Positions 17,721-25,485 of a stretch of DNA of 64,000 nucleotides are shown here, in pieces. The notes beneath the pieces are model-generated. The model was not told the origin of the DNA. It worked only from the letters and a program-made list of their open reading frames with translations, and made no database searches. The position numbers and the translations under genes were made by a program. This DNA is from Rhodospirillum rubrum ATCC 11170 (lineage in GTDB: Bacteria > Pseudomonadota > Alphaproteobacteria > Rhodospirillales > Rhodospirillaceae): positions 443,001-507,000 of the forward strand of contig NC_007643.1 of the NCBI RefSeq assembly GCF_000013085.1, in the 5' to 3' direction. Each line of letters opens with the position of its first letter. Position 1 is the first letter of the stretch.

Positions 17721-18086
17721 ATGACTGACCTGACCTATGTGGTGATCCAGTCCCATGTCAGCGAATTTCCTAAACCACTGACCTTGAGAAGTGGGGATCG
17801 GGTTTCGATTGGCGAGCGCTATGATGGTCCCGAAGACTGGCCAGACTGGTATCTCTGTTCGGCCCCGGGGCAAGAAGCTGGCTTTGTGCCCCGGCAAATC
17901 CTTGATCGTCATGCGGACGGCAGCGGTACGGTGCTGGAGGATTTCACCAATAGGGAACTGAGTGTTGCCAAAGGAGAAAGACTGCGTGGCAACCGCTCAT
18001 TAAACGGCTGGCTCTGGGCGACACGCGCATCCGACGGCGCCACGGGATGGGTGCCCCTGGAAAGCCTAGAAGTGCGCGGCGCTTAG
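17721..18086 (+). CDS. Small protein with two tandem SH3-like repeats
   Basis: The protein has 121 residues with two SH3-like units. One, at about 10-60, reads LRSGDRVSIGERYDG, then WYLCS, GFVPRQIL. The other, at about 65-117, reads LSVAKGERLRGNRS, then WLWATR, GWVPLESL. There is no signal peptide or membrane segment, so it is cytoplasmic. GGAG precedes the ATG by 6 bp. It lies in a noticeably AT-richer patch (about 17560-18140), unlike the flanking GC-rich genes, which suggests acquisition. Such tandem SH3 proteins are widespread but functionally undefined. Confidence 0.78.
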   Translation: MTDLTYVVIQSHVSEFPKPLTLRSGDRVSIGERYDGPEDWPDWYLCSAPGQEAGFVPRQILDRHADGSGTVLEDFTNRELSVAKGERLRGNRSLNGWLWATRASDGATGWVPLESLEVRGA

Positions 18087-18088
18087 CA

Positions 18089-18123
18089 AAATAGTAAAAA
18101 GGGGTCAGACCCTATTTACTATC
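18089..18123. repeat. GGGTCAGACCC inverted-repeat element, copy A
   Basis: The core GGGTCAGACCC (18102-18112) is flanked by the outer inverted repeat ATAGTAAA (18091-18098) / TTTACTAT (18115-18122). A related core (GGGGTCAGACCCC preceded by AAAA) lies at 19344-19361. The two copies bracket the quinone oxidoreductase gene. Similar cores occur near REP-associated transposase remnants in many genomes, as I recall; no transposase is present here. Confidence 0.55.
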
Positions 18124-18216
18124 TGTTTCCTCTCTTTTTTGACAAACGGATCCCGGCTCCGCATATGCGCAGAGGTGCCCCGCTTAGGTGCCGCATCTGA
18201 AACCGGGAAGAAAATC

Positions 18217-19236
18217 ATGTCCTCTGCGATGATGAAAGCCGTTCGCTTGCACGCGTTCGGCGGCCCCGAGGTGTTGCGCTACGAAGACGCGCCCCGACCT
18301 GTCGCGGCTTCTGGCGAGGTGCTGGTCCGTGTCCATGCGGCCGGCCTCAATCCGCCCGACTGGTATTTGCGCGACGGGTACCGGGCGTTGCCCGCGGAGT
18401 GGCGGCCCGATCCCGCCTTTCCGCTGATTTTGGGTACGGACGTGTCGGGTGTCGTCGAGGCGGTCGGCGATGACGGGGGGGACTTCAGCGTCGGCGACGA
18501 GGTTTACGCGATGGTGCGCTTCCCCGAAAAGGTGATGACCGGCAGCAACGCCTATGCCCAATACATCAAGGTGCCGGTATCGGATCTGGCGCTGAAACCG
18601 GCGGGGATCGATCATTGTCATGCGGCCGGGGCGCCCATGTCGCTGCTCACGGCGTGGCAGTTCCTGATCGATCTGGGCCATGATGAACCGAACCCCTTCC
18701 AATCAGTCCGGCATCGGCCGGTGCCGCTTGAAGGCAAAACGGTTCTCGTCAACGGCGCCGGCGGCGGCGTCGGGCATTTGTCGGTTCAATTGGCGAAGGG
18801 GAAGGGGGCGCGCGTCATTGCCGTGGCGTCGGGCAAGAACGAGGCCTTGATGGGGGCCCTCGGCGTCTATCGGTTCATCGATTATACCCGGGCGGCGGCC
18901 GACGAGGTTGTCCATGACGTGGACCTTGTTCTCGATACGGTCGGCGGCCCGCAGATGGATCGCCTTCTCCGCCCCCTGAAGCGGGGGGGAGCGCTGTTCC
19001 TGGTCAACCCGCTGGGCTTCACCGCCCACAAGGAGGCGGAGAAAAGGGGGATCACGGTCTCGTCGACCCAGGTCCGCTCGAACGGCAGGCAATTGGCCGA
19101 GGCCGCGCCTCTGCTTGATAACGGAAGCGTCCGGGTGGTCGTGGATAGCTCCTACCCCTTGGCCGAGGCGTCGCGGGCCCATGAGCGCGCGGCCGCCGGC
19201 GGCATCCAAGGTAAAATCATCCTGACGATGACGTGA
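18217..19236 (+). CDS. Zinc-independent medium-chain NADP-dependent oxidoreductase (quinone reductase-like)
   Basis: The protein has 339 residues of the MDR superfamily, quinone oxidoreductase type. It opens MKAVRLHAFGGPEVLRYEDA after an MSSAM leader. The GroES-like half includes VRVHAAGLNPPDWYLRDG and GTDVSGVVEAVG. The Rossmann half has VNGAGGGVGHLSVQLAK (AxGGVG-type NADPH loop). Catalytic zinc ligands are absent, as in quinone reductases. GAAGAAA lies just before ATG 18217, and further in-frame ATGs follow at 18229 and 18232. It sits between two GGGTCAGACCC elements and may be a separately acquired unit. Confidence 0.9.
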   Translation: MSSAMMKAVRLHAFGGPEVLRYEDAPRPVAASGEVLVRVHAAGLNPPDWYLRDGYRALPAEWRPDPAFPLILGTDVSGVVEAVGDDGGDFSVGDEVYAMVRFPEKVMTGSNAYAQYIKVPVSDLALKPAGIDHCHAAGAPMSLLTAWQFLIDLGHDEPNPFQSVRHRPVPLEGKTVLVNGAGGGVGHLSVQLAKGKGARVIAVASGKNEALMGALGVYRFIDYTRAAADEVVHDVDLVLDTVGGPQMDRLLRPLKRGGALFLVNPLGFTAHKEAEKRGITVSSTQVRSNGRQLAEAAPLLDNGSVRVVVDSSYPLAEASRAHERAAAGGIQGKIILTMT

Positions 19237-19541
19237 TCCCCGGTCCGCCGCGCTCGCGGGCGCGGAAACGGCGGGGGCGCCCTCGTCGTCGTCCTTGAGG
19301 CCCGCGCCGTCGCCGGCTTCACCGTCTTAAAAAGTAAAAAGTGAAAAGGGGTCAGACCCCGTTTTGTCGGCGCGCTTTACGGCGGACGCTCCCTTCTGGA
19401 GAGCATTCCCTTGTAAAGTGTTTCGGCCCTGACCATCTCCCTTCTTACTCGCGGGAAACTTGTGATCTTTTCGCAGAGTGCAGGCGCGCTTAAGGGCGTC
19501 GCGGTCTTGGCGTTTGGGTCGAAGACGGGCAGGGGGTTGGA
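19237..19541. other. 305-bp intergenic region upstream of ggt
   Basis: This gap contains the second GGGTCAGACCC element (19344-19365) and the presumed ggt promoter. After the oxidoreductase stop the sequence is GC-rich without a T-run terminator. No open frame with credible coding character was seen. Confidence 0.45.
19344..19365. repeat. GGGTCAGACCC inverted-repeat element, copy B
   Basis: AAAAGGGG (19344-19351) and CCCCGTTTT (19357-19365) pair around TCAGA, giving an 8-bp stem with one bulge. It is preceded by an AAAGTAAAAAGTG tract, like the GTAAAAA before copy A. The copies lie 1.24 kb apart on either side of the 18217-19236 gene. Confidence 0.55.
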
Positions 19542-21272
19542 ATGGGGGTGTTGAAGGTCGTCGTCACCACGGGTCTGGCCTTCGCGGCGCTGACCTTGCC
19601 GAGCATGGCCCAGGAAAAAGCCATCTTCGACCCGATGGACCGCATCCATCCGGTGTGGGCCGAGCATGGCATGGTCGCCGCCCAAGAACGGCTGGCCGCT
19701 GAAATCGGCCGCGACATTCTGGCCAAGGGCGGCAACGCCGTTGACGCCGGCGTCGCCGTCGCCTTCGCCCTGGCGGTGACGCTGCCCCAGGCCGGCAATA
19801 TCGGCGGCGGCGGCTTCATGATCGTCCATGACGGCCCAACCGGCAAAACCGTCGCCATCGACTATCGCGAAAAGGCCCCCGCCGGCGCCAGCCGCGACAT
19901 GTTCCTTGATGCCCAGGGGAATGCCGACAGCGGAAAGTCGCTCTACAGCGGCGCGGCCTCGGGCGTCCCGGGCACGGTCGCCGGGATGAAGGCGGCGCTC
20001 GATGCTTTCGGCTCGATGGACTGGGCCGAGGTCATCGCCCCGGCCATCCGTTTGGCCGAAGGCGGCATCGTCGTCACGCCCAAGCTGGCCGACAGCCTGA
20101 AGGACGCCCGCAAGCAGCTTGAGGCGTTTCCGTCGTCCGCCCGCATCTTTTTGAAAGAGGGCGGGGCCGATTATCGCCCCGGCGATAGGCTGGTGCAGGC
20201 CGATCTGGCGGCAACGCTGAAGACGATCGCCGCCGAAGGCCCCGACGGCTTTTACAAGGGCGCGGTCGCCGAAAAAATCTCGGCCGCCGTACAGGCGGCG
20301 GGTGGGCTTATCACCCCCCAGGATATGGCCGATTACACGGTCGTGATGCGCGAGCCGGTGCGCGGCGGCTATCGCGGCTATGAGATCGTCTCCATGCCGC
20401 CGCCCTCCTCGGGGGGCGTGCATCTGGTCCAGATCCTCAATGCGCTAGAGGGCTATCCGATCGGCGCCCTTGGCCAGAACACGGGACAGACCCTTCATCT
20501 GATGGCCGAAACCATGAAGCTGGCTTACGCCGACCGCGCGCATTATCTGGGCGATCCGGATTTCACGGCGGTGCCGGTGGCGGCGCTGACGAGCAAGGAT
20601 TACGCGGCGGCCATGCGCGAGACGATCAGCGCCGATTTCGCCCGTCCCTCGGCCACCATCGGGCCCGGCGATCTGACGCCCTATGAATCGGACCAGACCA
20701 CGCATTTTTCCATCATCGACAAGAACGGGAGCGCGGTTGCCAACACCTATACCCTCAACCTGAGCTATGGCTCGGGTCTGGTGGCCGAGGGGACGGGTGT
20801 TTTGATGAACAACGAAATGGATGATTTCTCGGCCAAACCCGGTGTGCCCAACGCCTTCGGGCTGGTCGGCGGCGACGCCAACGCGGTTCAGGCGGGCAAG
20901 CGGCCGCTGTCGTCGATGACGCCGACGATCGTGCTCAAGGATGGCAAGGTCTGGCTTGTCACCGGCTCGCCCGGCGGGGCGCGGATCATCACCACCGTGC
21001 TGCAGGTGATCATGAACATGATCGATCACAAGATGAACGTGGCGGAGGCCTCGACCGCCCCCCGGGCCCATCATCAGTGGCTGCCCGATGAACTGCGCAT
21101 CGAGGAGGGGATCAGCCTGGATACGATCCGCATCCTGCAGGCCAAGGGCCATACGATCGCCCTAAAACCGGCGATGGGGTCGACGCAATCGATCATGCGC
21201 GATGGCGCGAGCGGCGCCGTCTATGGCGCCTCGGACCCGCGCGACCCGGATGCGGCGACGGTGGGCTATTGA
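19542..21272 (+). CDS. ggt: Gamma-glutamyltranspeptidase
   Basis: The protein has 576 residues, the usual GGT precursor length. A signal peptide (MGVLKVVVTTGLAFAALTLP, then SMAQ) predicts a periplasmic enzyme that hydrolyses or transfers the gamma-glutamyl group of glutathione. The precursor self-cleaves before the nucleophile threonine in DQTTHFSI, predicted between Gln385 and Thr386. Downstream, NTYTLNLSYGSG and PLSSMTPTIV are conserved, and the GSPGGARI loop forms the oxyanion site. An AGGGGG tract precedes ATG 19542. It is monocistronic and links to the glutathione-dependent genes nearby only by theme. Confidence 0.95.
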   Translation: MGVLKVVVTTGLAFAALTLPSMAQEKAIFDPMDRIHPVWAEHGMVAAQERLAAEIGRDILAKGGNAVDAGVAVAFALAVTLPQAGNIGGGGFMIVHDGPTGKTVAIDYREKAPAGASRDMFLDAQGNADSGKSLYSGAASGVPGTVAGMKAALDAFGSMDWAEVIAPAIRLAEGGIVVTPKLADSLKDARKQLEAFPSSARIFLKEGGADYRPGDRLVQADLAATLKTIAAEGPDGFYKGAVAEKISAAVQAAGGLITPQDMADYTVVMREPVRGGYRGYEIVSMPPPSSGGVHLVQILNALEGYPIGALGQNTGQTLHLMAETMKLAYADRAHYLGDPDFTAVPVAALTSKDYAAAMRETISADFARPSATIGPGDLTPYESDQTTHFSIIDKNGSAVANTYTLNLSYGSGLVAEGTGVLMNNEMDDFSAKPGVPNAFGLVGGDANAVQAGKRPLSSMTPTIVLKDGKVWLVTGSPGGARIITTVLQVIMNMIDHKMNVAEASTAPRAHHQWLPDELRIEEGISLDTIRILQAKGHTIALKPAMGSTQSIMRDGASGAVYGASDPRDPDAATVGY

Positions 21273-21329
21273 GCGTTCGATCGGCCCCCCGGCCCTTTGA
21301 GAGGGGCCGGCGGGCGCTTTTCCGCGAAG

Positions 21330-22022
21330 TCAGAGGGGCGGGGGCGGGCCGAACAGGTCGGTGAAGCGCTTCAGCCCGCTCGGGCGGAAGGTGACGATCC
21401 GCGTGCCCGGCGTTTTCTCAAGCCAGTTCTCGCGGAGCATCAGCTCAAACAATCCCCGGCCCAGGCTTCCGGCAAGGTGGGAGCGCCGCTCGCTCCAATC
21501 CAGGCATTCCCGGCACAGCGGACGGCGCTTGGCCTGAAGGCCGTCCAGGTCGATCCCCAGATCAGTCACGAAGCGGCGGCCGCTGTCGGTCACGGTCAGC
21601 CCCTGGGCGGCAAGCCCCAGATACTCCCGCGCCATCATGGCATCGAACATCTGAACGCCGGCTTCCCCGGCCAGATGGTTGTAGCATACCCGCGCGCCGC
21701 GCAGCGCCCCATCGCGTGGGCCCGTGCGGGTGCGCAAATGGCCCCGCGCCGAGGCGAAGCCCATGAGGACCTCGAGAAGATGGGCGATCTCGGGGCCAGC
21801 CAGGGTGAAGTATTTGTGCCGGCCCTGCTTGCGGGCAAGGATCAGGCCGCCCGTTTCCAGCTTGCGTAAATGCCCCGAGGCGGTCGGCAGGGTTATGCCC
21901 GCCTCGCCCGCCAGTTCTCCGGCCGTCAGCGCCTTGCCCGCCATCAAGGCCGTCAGCATATTGGCGCGCGCCGGATCGCCGATCAGCGTGGCGACCTGTG
22001 AGATATCGGGTCCTTCCTTCAT
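21330..22022 (-). CDS. ArsR-type winged-helix regulator with C-terminal sensor domain
   Basis: The protein has 230 residues. The N-terminal ArsR-type domain (about 5-95) reads ATLIGDPARANMLTALMAGK, then LTAGELAGEAGITLPTASGH and LRKLETGGLI. The C-terminal half has conserved YNHLAGEAGVQMFDAM and LCRECLDWSERRSHLAGSLG; the Cys pair near 176-179 could sense metal, thiol or electrophile. The ATG is preceded by the palindrome CTTCGGttctagCCGAAG, which is presumably its own operator. It is divergent from a small monooxygenase gene. A role in electrophile or antibiotic response is inferred; the ligand is unknown. Confidence 0.88.
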   Translation of the reverse strand: MKEGPDISQVATLIGDPARANMLTALMAGKALTAGELAGEAGITLPTASGHLRKLETGGLILARKQGRHKYFTLAGPEIAHLLEVLMGFASARGHLRTRTGPRDGALRGARVCYNHLAGEAGVQMFDAMMAREYLGLAAQGLTVTDSGRRFVTDLGIDLDGLQAKRRPLCRECLDWSERRSHLAGSLGRGLFELMLRENWLEKTPGTRIVTFRPSGLKRFTDLFGPPPPL

Positions 22023-22023
22023 A

Positions 22024-22057
22024 CTTCGGTTCTAGCCGAAGCATTTCACACCATCAA
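22024..22057 (-). promoter_or_regulatory. ArsR-gene promoter overlapped by an 18-bp palindromic operator
   Basis: CTTCGG (22024-22029) and CCGAAG (22036-22041) form a perfect 6-6-6 dyad ending 1 bp before the ArsR start codon. On the minus strand, -35 TTGATG (22057-22052) and -10 TAGAAC (22034-22029) are spaced by 17 bp, so the -10 lies inside the dyad. Transcription would begin at or next to the ATG, giving a leaderless mRNA. The arrangement suits autorepression and control of the divergent gene. Confidence 0.65.
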
Positions 22058-22097
22058 TGGCTTACGACAGGGGCTTCAAGAAAAGGAGGTCCCTGTT

Positions 22098-22487
22098 TTG
22101 ATCGCGGTCATTTTCGAGGTTTGGCCCGCCGAAGGGGCGATGGACAGCTATTTGTCGATCGCCGCCCAATTGAAAGACGATCTGCGAAAGATCGACGGTT
22201 TCCTTTCGGTCGAGCGCTTCCAAAGCCTGTCCGATCCCGGAAAACTTCTGTCACTGTCGTATTTTCGCGACGAGGAGGCGGTGAGGGCGTGGCGCGGCCT
22301 TACCGCCCATCGCCAAGCCCAGGCCGCCGGCCGCAAGGGTCTTTTCGCCGATTACCGCCTGCGGGTCGCGGCGGTTCTTCGCGATTATGGCCTAAAGGAT
22401 CGTCATCAAGCCCCCGATGACGGCAGCGGCCGCGCCCCACATGATCCAACCGCCAGCCTTGGGCTGGCCAATCCGTTCGAGCCTTAG
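22098..22487 (+). CDS. Antibiotic biosynthesis monooxygenase (ABM) family protein
   Basis: The protein has 129 residues with a dimeric ferredoxin-like ABM fold. It begins IAVIFEVWPAEGAMDSYL, continues FLSVERFQSLSDPGKLLSLS and YFRDEEAVRAW, and has a His in the LTAHRQAQ helix, all typical of this small-monooxygenase/heme-degrading superfamily. Translation starts at TTG 22098, supported by GGAGG at 22085-22089. It is divergent from the ArsR gene and probably under its control. The substrate is unknown; quinol oxidation is one option. Confidence 0.85.
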   Translation: MIAVIFEVWPAEGAMDSYLSIAAQLKDDLRKIDGFLSVERFQSLSDPGKLLSLSYFRDEEAVRAWRGLTAHRQAQAAGRKGLFADYRLRVAAVLRDYGLKDRHQAPDDGSGRAPHDPTASLGLANPFEP

Positions 22488-22561
22488 GCTCAACGAACGA
22501 CACGCCTTTGTAAAAAAGAGGAGAGGGGCGCGAGCCCTTCTTGCGCGGAGAGAAGGCCACG

Positions 22562-23524
22562 ATGGTCGGCAAAGTCATAATGGCCAAGGAATTGGCCCTT
22601 CTTCTGATGCTCGCCACCCTGTGGGGGGCGTCTTACACCTTCATCAAGATCGGCGTTGAAACCATCCCGCCGCTGACCCTGATCGCCCTGCGCACGCTGA
22701 TCGCCGGGACCCTTCTGGCGGCTATCATCGGCGGGCGCGGGCTGCGTTTGCCAAACGACCGGGGGACCTGGGCGCGGTTTCTGGTTCAAGCCTGCCTCAA
22801 CAGCGCCATCCCCTTCACCTTGATCGCCTGGGCCGAACAAACGACCGACGCCGGATTGGCGGCGATCCTGAACGCCACCACCCCGGTTTTCGCCTTCCTG
22901 ATGACGGCGCTGATCACCCGCCACGAGGCGGTGAGCGGGCGCAAGCTTTTGGGCGTCATCGCCGGTTTGGCCGGCATTGGCCTGATCGTCGGCGTTCAGG
23001 CGCTGGGCGGCCTGGGGCGGGAGCTTTGGGCCCAACTGGCCATTGTCGCCGCCACGCTGTGCTACGCCGCCGCGGCGATCTTCGGCAAGACCTTCAAGGG
23101 TCTGGACCCGATGATGCCGGCGGCCGGCTCGCTGATCTGCGGCGCGGCGCTCCTTGTTCCGCTCAGCCTTGTCGTCGATCATCCCTGGACCCTTGCCCCC
23201 AGCGGGCGCTCCCTGCTGGCGCTGCTGGCGCTTTCGGTCTTTTCGACGGCGCTGGCTTTCGCCCTTTATTTCCGCCTGATCCAGACCCTCGGATCGATCG
23301 GAACAACCGCCCAAGCCTATCTGCGGGTGCCGATCGGCGTCGCCATCGGCGTCGTGGTCCTGGGGGAGGATCTCAGCGCGACGGCTTGGCTTGGCCTGGG
23401 CTGCGTTGTCGCCGGGGTCATCGCCATGACCCTTCCTGGGCGAAAGCCGGCGGAAGGCGCCGCGATCAGGCGGGGACGGCATCCATCAGAACGACGGTTC
23501 CGTCCTGGCGTTGATGGGCGTTGA
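22562..23524 (+). CDS. EamA/DMT-family exporter
   Basis: The protein has 320 residues with ten predicted membrane helices in two EamA repeats, an inner-membrane drug/metabolite transporter. The first helix reads LALLLMLATLWGASYTFIKI, the family's WGAS..FIK start. Repeat two begins near WAQLAIVAATLCYAAAAIFG. ATG 22562 is chosen because GGAGAGAAGG precedes it; ATG 22580 is also possible. The hydrophilic C terminus (RRGRHPSERRFRPG) overlaps the 3' end of the convergent monooxygenase gene by 59 bp. The substrate cannot be inferred. Confidence 0.9.
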   Translation: MVGKVIMAKELALLLMLATLWGASYTFIKIGVETIPPLTLIALRTLIAGTLLAAIIGGRGLRLPNDRGTWARFLVQACLNSAIPFTLIAWAEQTTDAGLAAILNATTPVFAFLMTALITRHEAVSGRKLLGVIAGLAGIGLIVGVQALGGLGRELWAQLAIVAATLCYAAAAIFGKTFKGLDPMMPAAGSLICGAALLVPLSLVVDHPWTLAPSGRSLLALLALSVFSTALAFALYFRLIQTLGSIGTTAQAYLRVPIGVAIGVVVLGEDLSATAWLGLGCVVAGVIAMTLPGRKPAEGAAIRRGRHPSERRFRPGVDGR

Positions 23525-23756
23525 TCAAGGGAACCAAGCGGGTGAAATGCTCGGTGGCGCAATGGATGTCGAGGGCGGCGCGATCGGGCCATTCTTCGAT
23601 GAAAACAAAGTGACCGGGATCCTTCTGATCGACGAACAGATCATAGGCGAGGCACAGGGGTTCTTGCCGGGTCTTTTCGACCAACTCGCGATAGAGCGGC
23701 AGAACGATGTCAATAGCTTCCGGTTTGATGAAATCCTGGGCGATGACTTTAAGCAT
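23466..23756 (-). CDS. Putative quinol monooxygenase (ABM family, YgiN-like)
   Basis: The protein has 96 residues and a single ABM domain: MLKVIAQDFIKPEAIDIVLP, then YRELVEKTRQEPLCLAYDLF, HFVFIEEWPDRAALDIH and HFTRLVPLI. This is the standard pattern of YgiN-type quinol monooxygenases. The start is ATG 23756. It is convergent with the EamA exporter, overlapping its tail by 59 bp. It is the second small monooxygenase within 1.7 kb, and the two are only distantly similar. A cytoplasmic dimer is expected. Confidence 0.9.
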   Translation of the reverse strand: MLKVIAQDFIKPEAIDIVLPLYRELVEKTRQEPLCLAYDLFVDQKDPGHFVFIEEWPDRAALDIHCATEHFTRLVPLINAHQRQDGTVVLMDAVPA

Positions 23757-23944
23757 GGGGCATGTCCTTAAGGCGGGGCGACGGCGGATGTGGGGGTGAA
23801 AATAGCCGACCGATTTTATAGGCAAAAGAAAAATTGCGGATCCGGGTCTGTTTTGCCGCTATCTAAAAAGCCGCTGGCGATCGACACGGCGCCCGGCCGG
23901 AGCCGCGACCTTGGGGCCGCGTGGCGGGCGATGGGGGGGAGAGG

Positions 23945-24925
23945 GTGGATCTGATTGTCGACATGCGCTTTGGCTCGCATTTGTATGGGACGCAAACCCC
24001 CTCATCCGATCTTGACTACAAGGCGGTCTATTTACCGGCGGCGCGCGATATCTTGCTGCACCGCGTGCGTGGCACGATCACCGAGAAGGTCGAGAAGGCC
24101 CCCGGCGAGAAGAACCGCCCGGGGGATGTCGATCGCGACACCTACAGCCTGCAACACTATCTGGACATGCTGGCCGAAGGTCAGACCGTGGCCCTTGATA
24201 TGCTGTTCGCCCCCGATGCGGCGATGACCCGGCCGCCCAGTCCGCTGTGGCGGGAGATCCAGGCCAATGCCCCTTGTCTGGTAACGCGCCGGTCGGCGAT
24301 CGTTGTGCGCTATTGCCGCCGGCAGGCGAATAAATACGGCATCAAAGGCTCCCGGGTGGCGACGGCTAGGCAAGCCCTTGCCGTTTTGACCACGGCCGAG
24401 GCCACCTATGGTCCGGCGGCCAGACTGGGCGAGGCCGAAGCCGAGCTTAGGGCCTTTGTTGGGGCGCAGGACCACGCTGCCCTAGTGGAGGTGCCTTCCT
24501 CGGAGGACAAACCCTTGCGGCATCTGGAAGTTTGCGGCAAGCAGATGCCCTTCACCGCCTCGATCAGGAATGCCCGCGAGACGGCGCGGCGGTTGGTGGA
24601 CGACTACGGTCAGCGCGCCCTTCAGGCCGAGCGCAACGACGGCGTCGACTGGAAGGCGCTTTCCCATGCCGTGCGCGTCGGCCATCAGGCTTTGGAGCTG
24701 TTGGGGACCGGCAAGATCACCTTTCCCTTGCCCAATGCGGCCGACATCCTGGCCATCAAACGTGGCGAACAGCCCTATGAGACGGTGGCGGCGACGATTG
24801 AGCACTTGCTGACCGCCGTTGAAACCGCCGCCGCCACCTCGACATTGCCCGATGAACCCGATCGGGATTTTATCGATACCCTGATCGTGCGGGCCCATCG
24901 CGCCAAAGTTCTGGAAGCGCCCTGA
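23945..24925 (+). CDS. RlaP-like nucleotidyltransferase (DNA polymerase beta superfamily)
   Basis: The 326-residue protein starts at GTG 23945, which has a purine-rich GGGGGGGAGAG just upstream; GTG 23921 would add eight residues. The nucleotidyltransferase site reads RFGSHLYGTQTPSSDLDYKA, i.e. GS...SDxD with the two metal-binding Asp. The remainder (RYCRRQANKYG, KALSHAVRVGHQALELLGTG, RGEQPYETV) matches the predicted nucleotidyltransferase family that includes RlaP, encoded near RNA ligases in some phages and bacteria. No ligase is present here. It converges on a tRNA-Leu gene. An RNA-repair or modification role is inference only. Confidence 0.85.
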   Translation: MDLIVDMRFGSHLYGTQTPSSDLDYKAVYLPAARDILLHRVRGTITEKVEKAPGEKNRPGDVDRDTYSLQHYLDMLAEGQTVALDMLFAPDAAMTRPPSPLWREIQANAPCLVTRRSAIVVRYCRRQANKYGIKGSRVATARQALAVLTTAEATYGPAARLGEAEAELRAFVGAQDHAALVEVPSSEDKPLRHLEVCGKQMPFTASIRNARETARRLVDDYGQRALQAERNDGVDWKALSHAVRVGHQALELLGTGKITFPLPNAADILAIKRGEQPYETVAATIEHLLTAVETAAATSTLPDEPDRDFIDTLIVRAHRAKVLEAP

Positions 24926-25003
24926 GCGGCGTCTTCGATCGCCCCGTCGAGGACGGAGCCATCAGGGCGCCCCAGCCCCCTGGAAATAAGCGGGCTGGCA
25001 AAG

Positions 25004-25030
25004 CCCCTCGGATCATTCGGGGGATTTCTT
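25004..25030 (+). terminator. Possible terminator after the RlaP-like gene
   Basis: CCCTCG (25005-25010) can pair with CGGGGG (25018-25023), including one G-U, around a GATCATT loop. ATTTCTT follows. It lies 80 bp past the stop codon and just before the convergent tRNA gene. Confidence 0.4.
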
Positions 25031-25040
25031 GAGGGGGATT

Positions 25041-25126
25041 TGGTGCGGACGGCGGGACTCGAACCCGCACTCTCGAAGAGAAGCAGATTTTAAGTCTGCT
25101 GCGTCTACCGGTTCCGCCACGTCCGC
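25041..25126 (-). tRNA. tRNA-Leu (anticodon UAA)
   Basis: Minus-strand cloverleaf. The acceptor arms are GCGGACG and CGTCCGC, the D-arm is GCGGAACCGGTAGACGC, and the anticodon stem-loop GCAGACTTAAAATCTGC has anticodon TAA. A long variable arm (TTCTCTTCGAGAGT) is typical of leucine tRNA. The T-arm is GCGGGTTCGAGTCCCGC, then discriminator A and an encoded CCA. The length is 86 nt. It reads UUA codons, which are very rare in these GC-rich genes. Confidence 0.95.
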
Positions 25127-25209
25127 GACGGCAAGGGGCCCCATGGGACCAGAGCACCGCACAGCCTAGTCAGTCGGCCGGGGTGGTGCAAGGGGGGGCA
25201 AGGGGAAGC

Positions 25210-25458
25210 CTAGTTTTTGTCTTCGCCCAGGCTCATCACGCCCACGCCCATGGCGACGCCGCCGAAGGTCACGCTGAGGCCGAAGAACAGCAAAAGGGTG
25301 TAAAGCAACCCGTCTTGCGAGGCCATCAGCATGGAGCGCAGGCCGCTGATATCCAGCGCCAGGATCAGCCCGCCGAAAACCAACCCCCCGGTCAGACCGG
25401 CGATGAGATGGCGCAGCAGAAAGCCAAGGGCCGTCCGGTTGTGGGGAAGCAGGGGCAT
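25210..25458 (-). CDS. Small two-helix membrane protein
   Basis: The protein has 82 residues with two hydrophobic segments: GFLLRHLIAGLTGGLVFGGL into ILALDI, and YTLLLFFGLSVTFGGVAMGV. The last charged residues are GEDKN. I do not recognise a named family, but the composition is that of conserved small proteins found next to cinA in related bacteria. It lies 27 bp downstream of the cinA-type gene in the same direction and is probably the last gene of the argJ-mutT-cinA transcript. Confidence 0.72.
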   Translation of the reverse strand: MPLLPHNRTALGFLLRHLIAGLTGGLVFGGLILALDISGLRSMLMASQDGLLYTLLLFFGLSVTFGGVAMGVGVMSLGEDKN

Positions 25459-25485
25459 CGGCGGGTCTCCTTGAGACGCCGGGGG

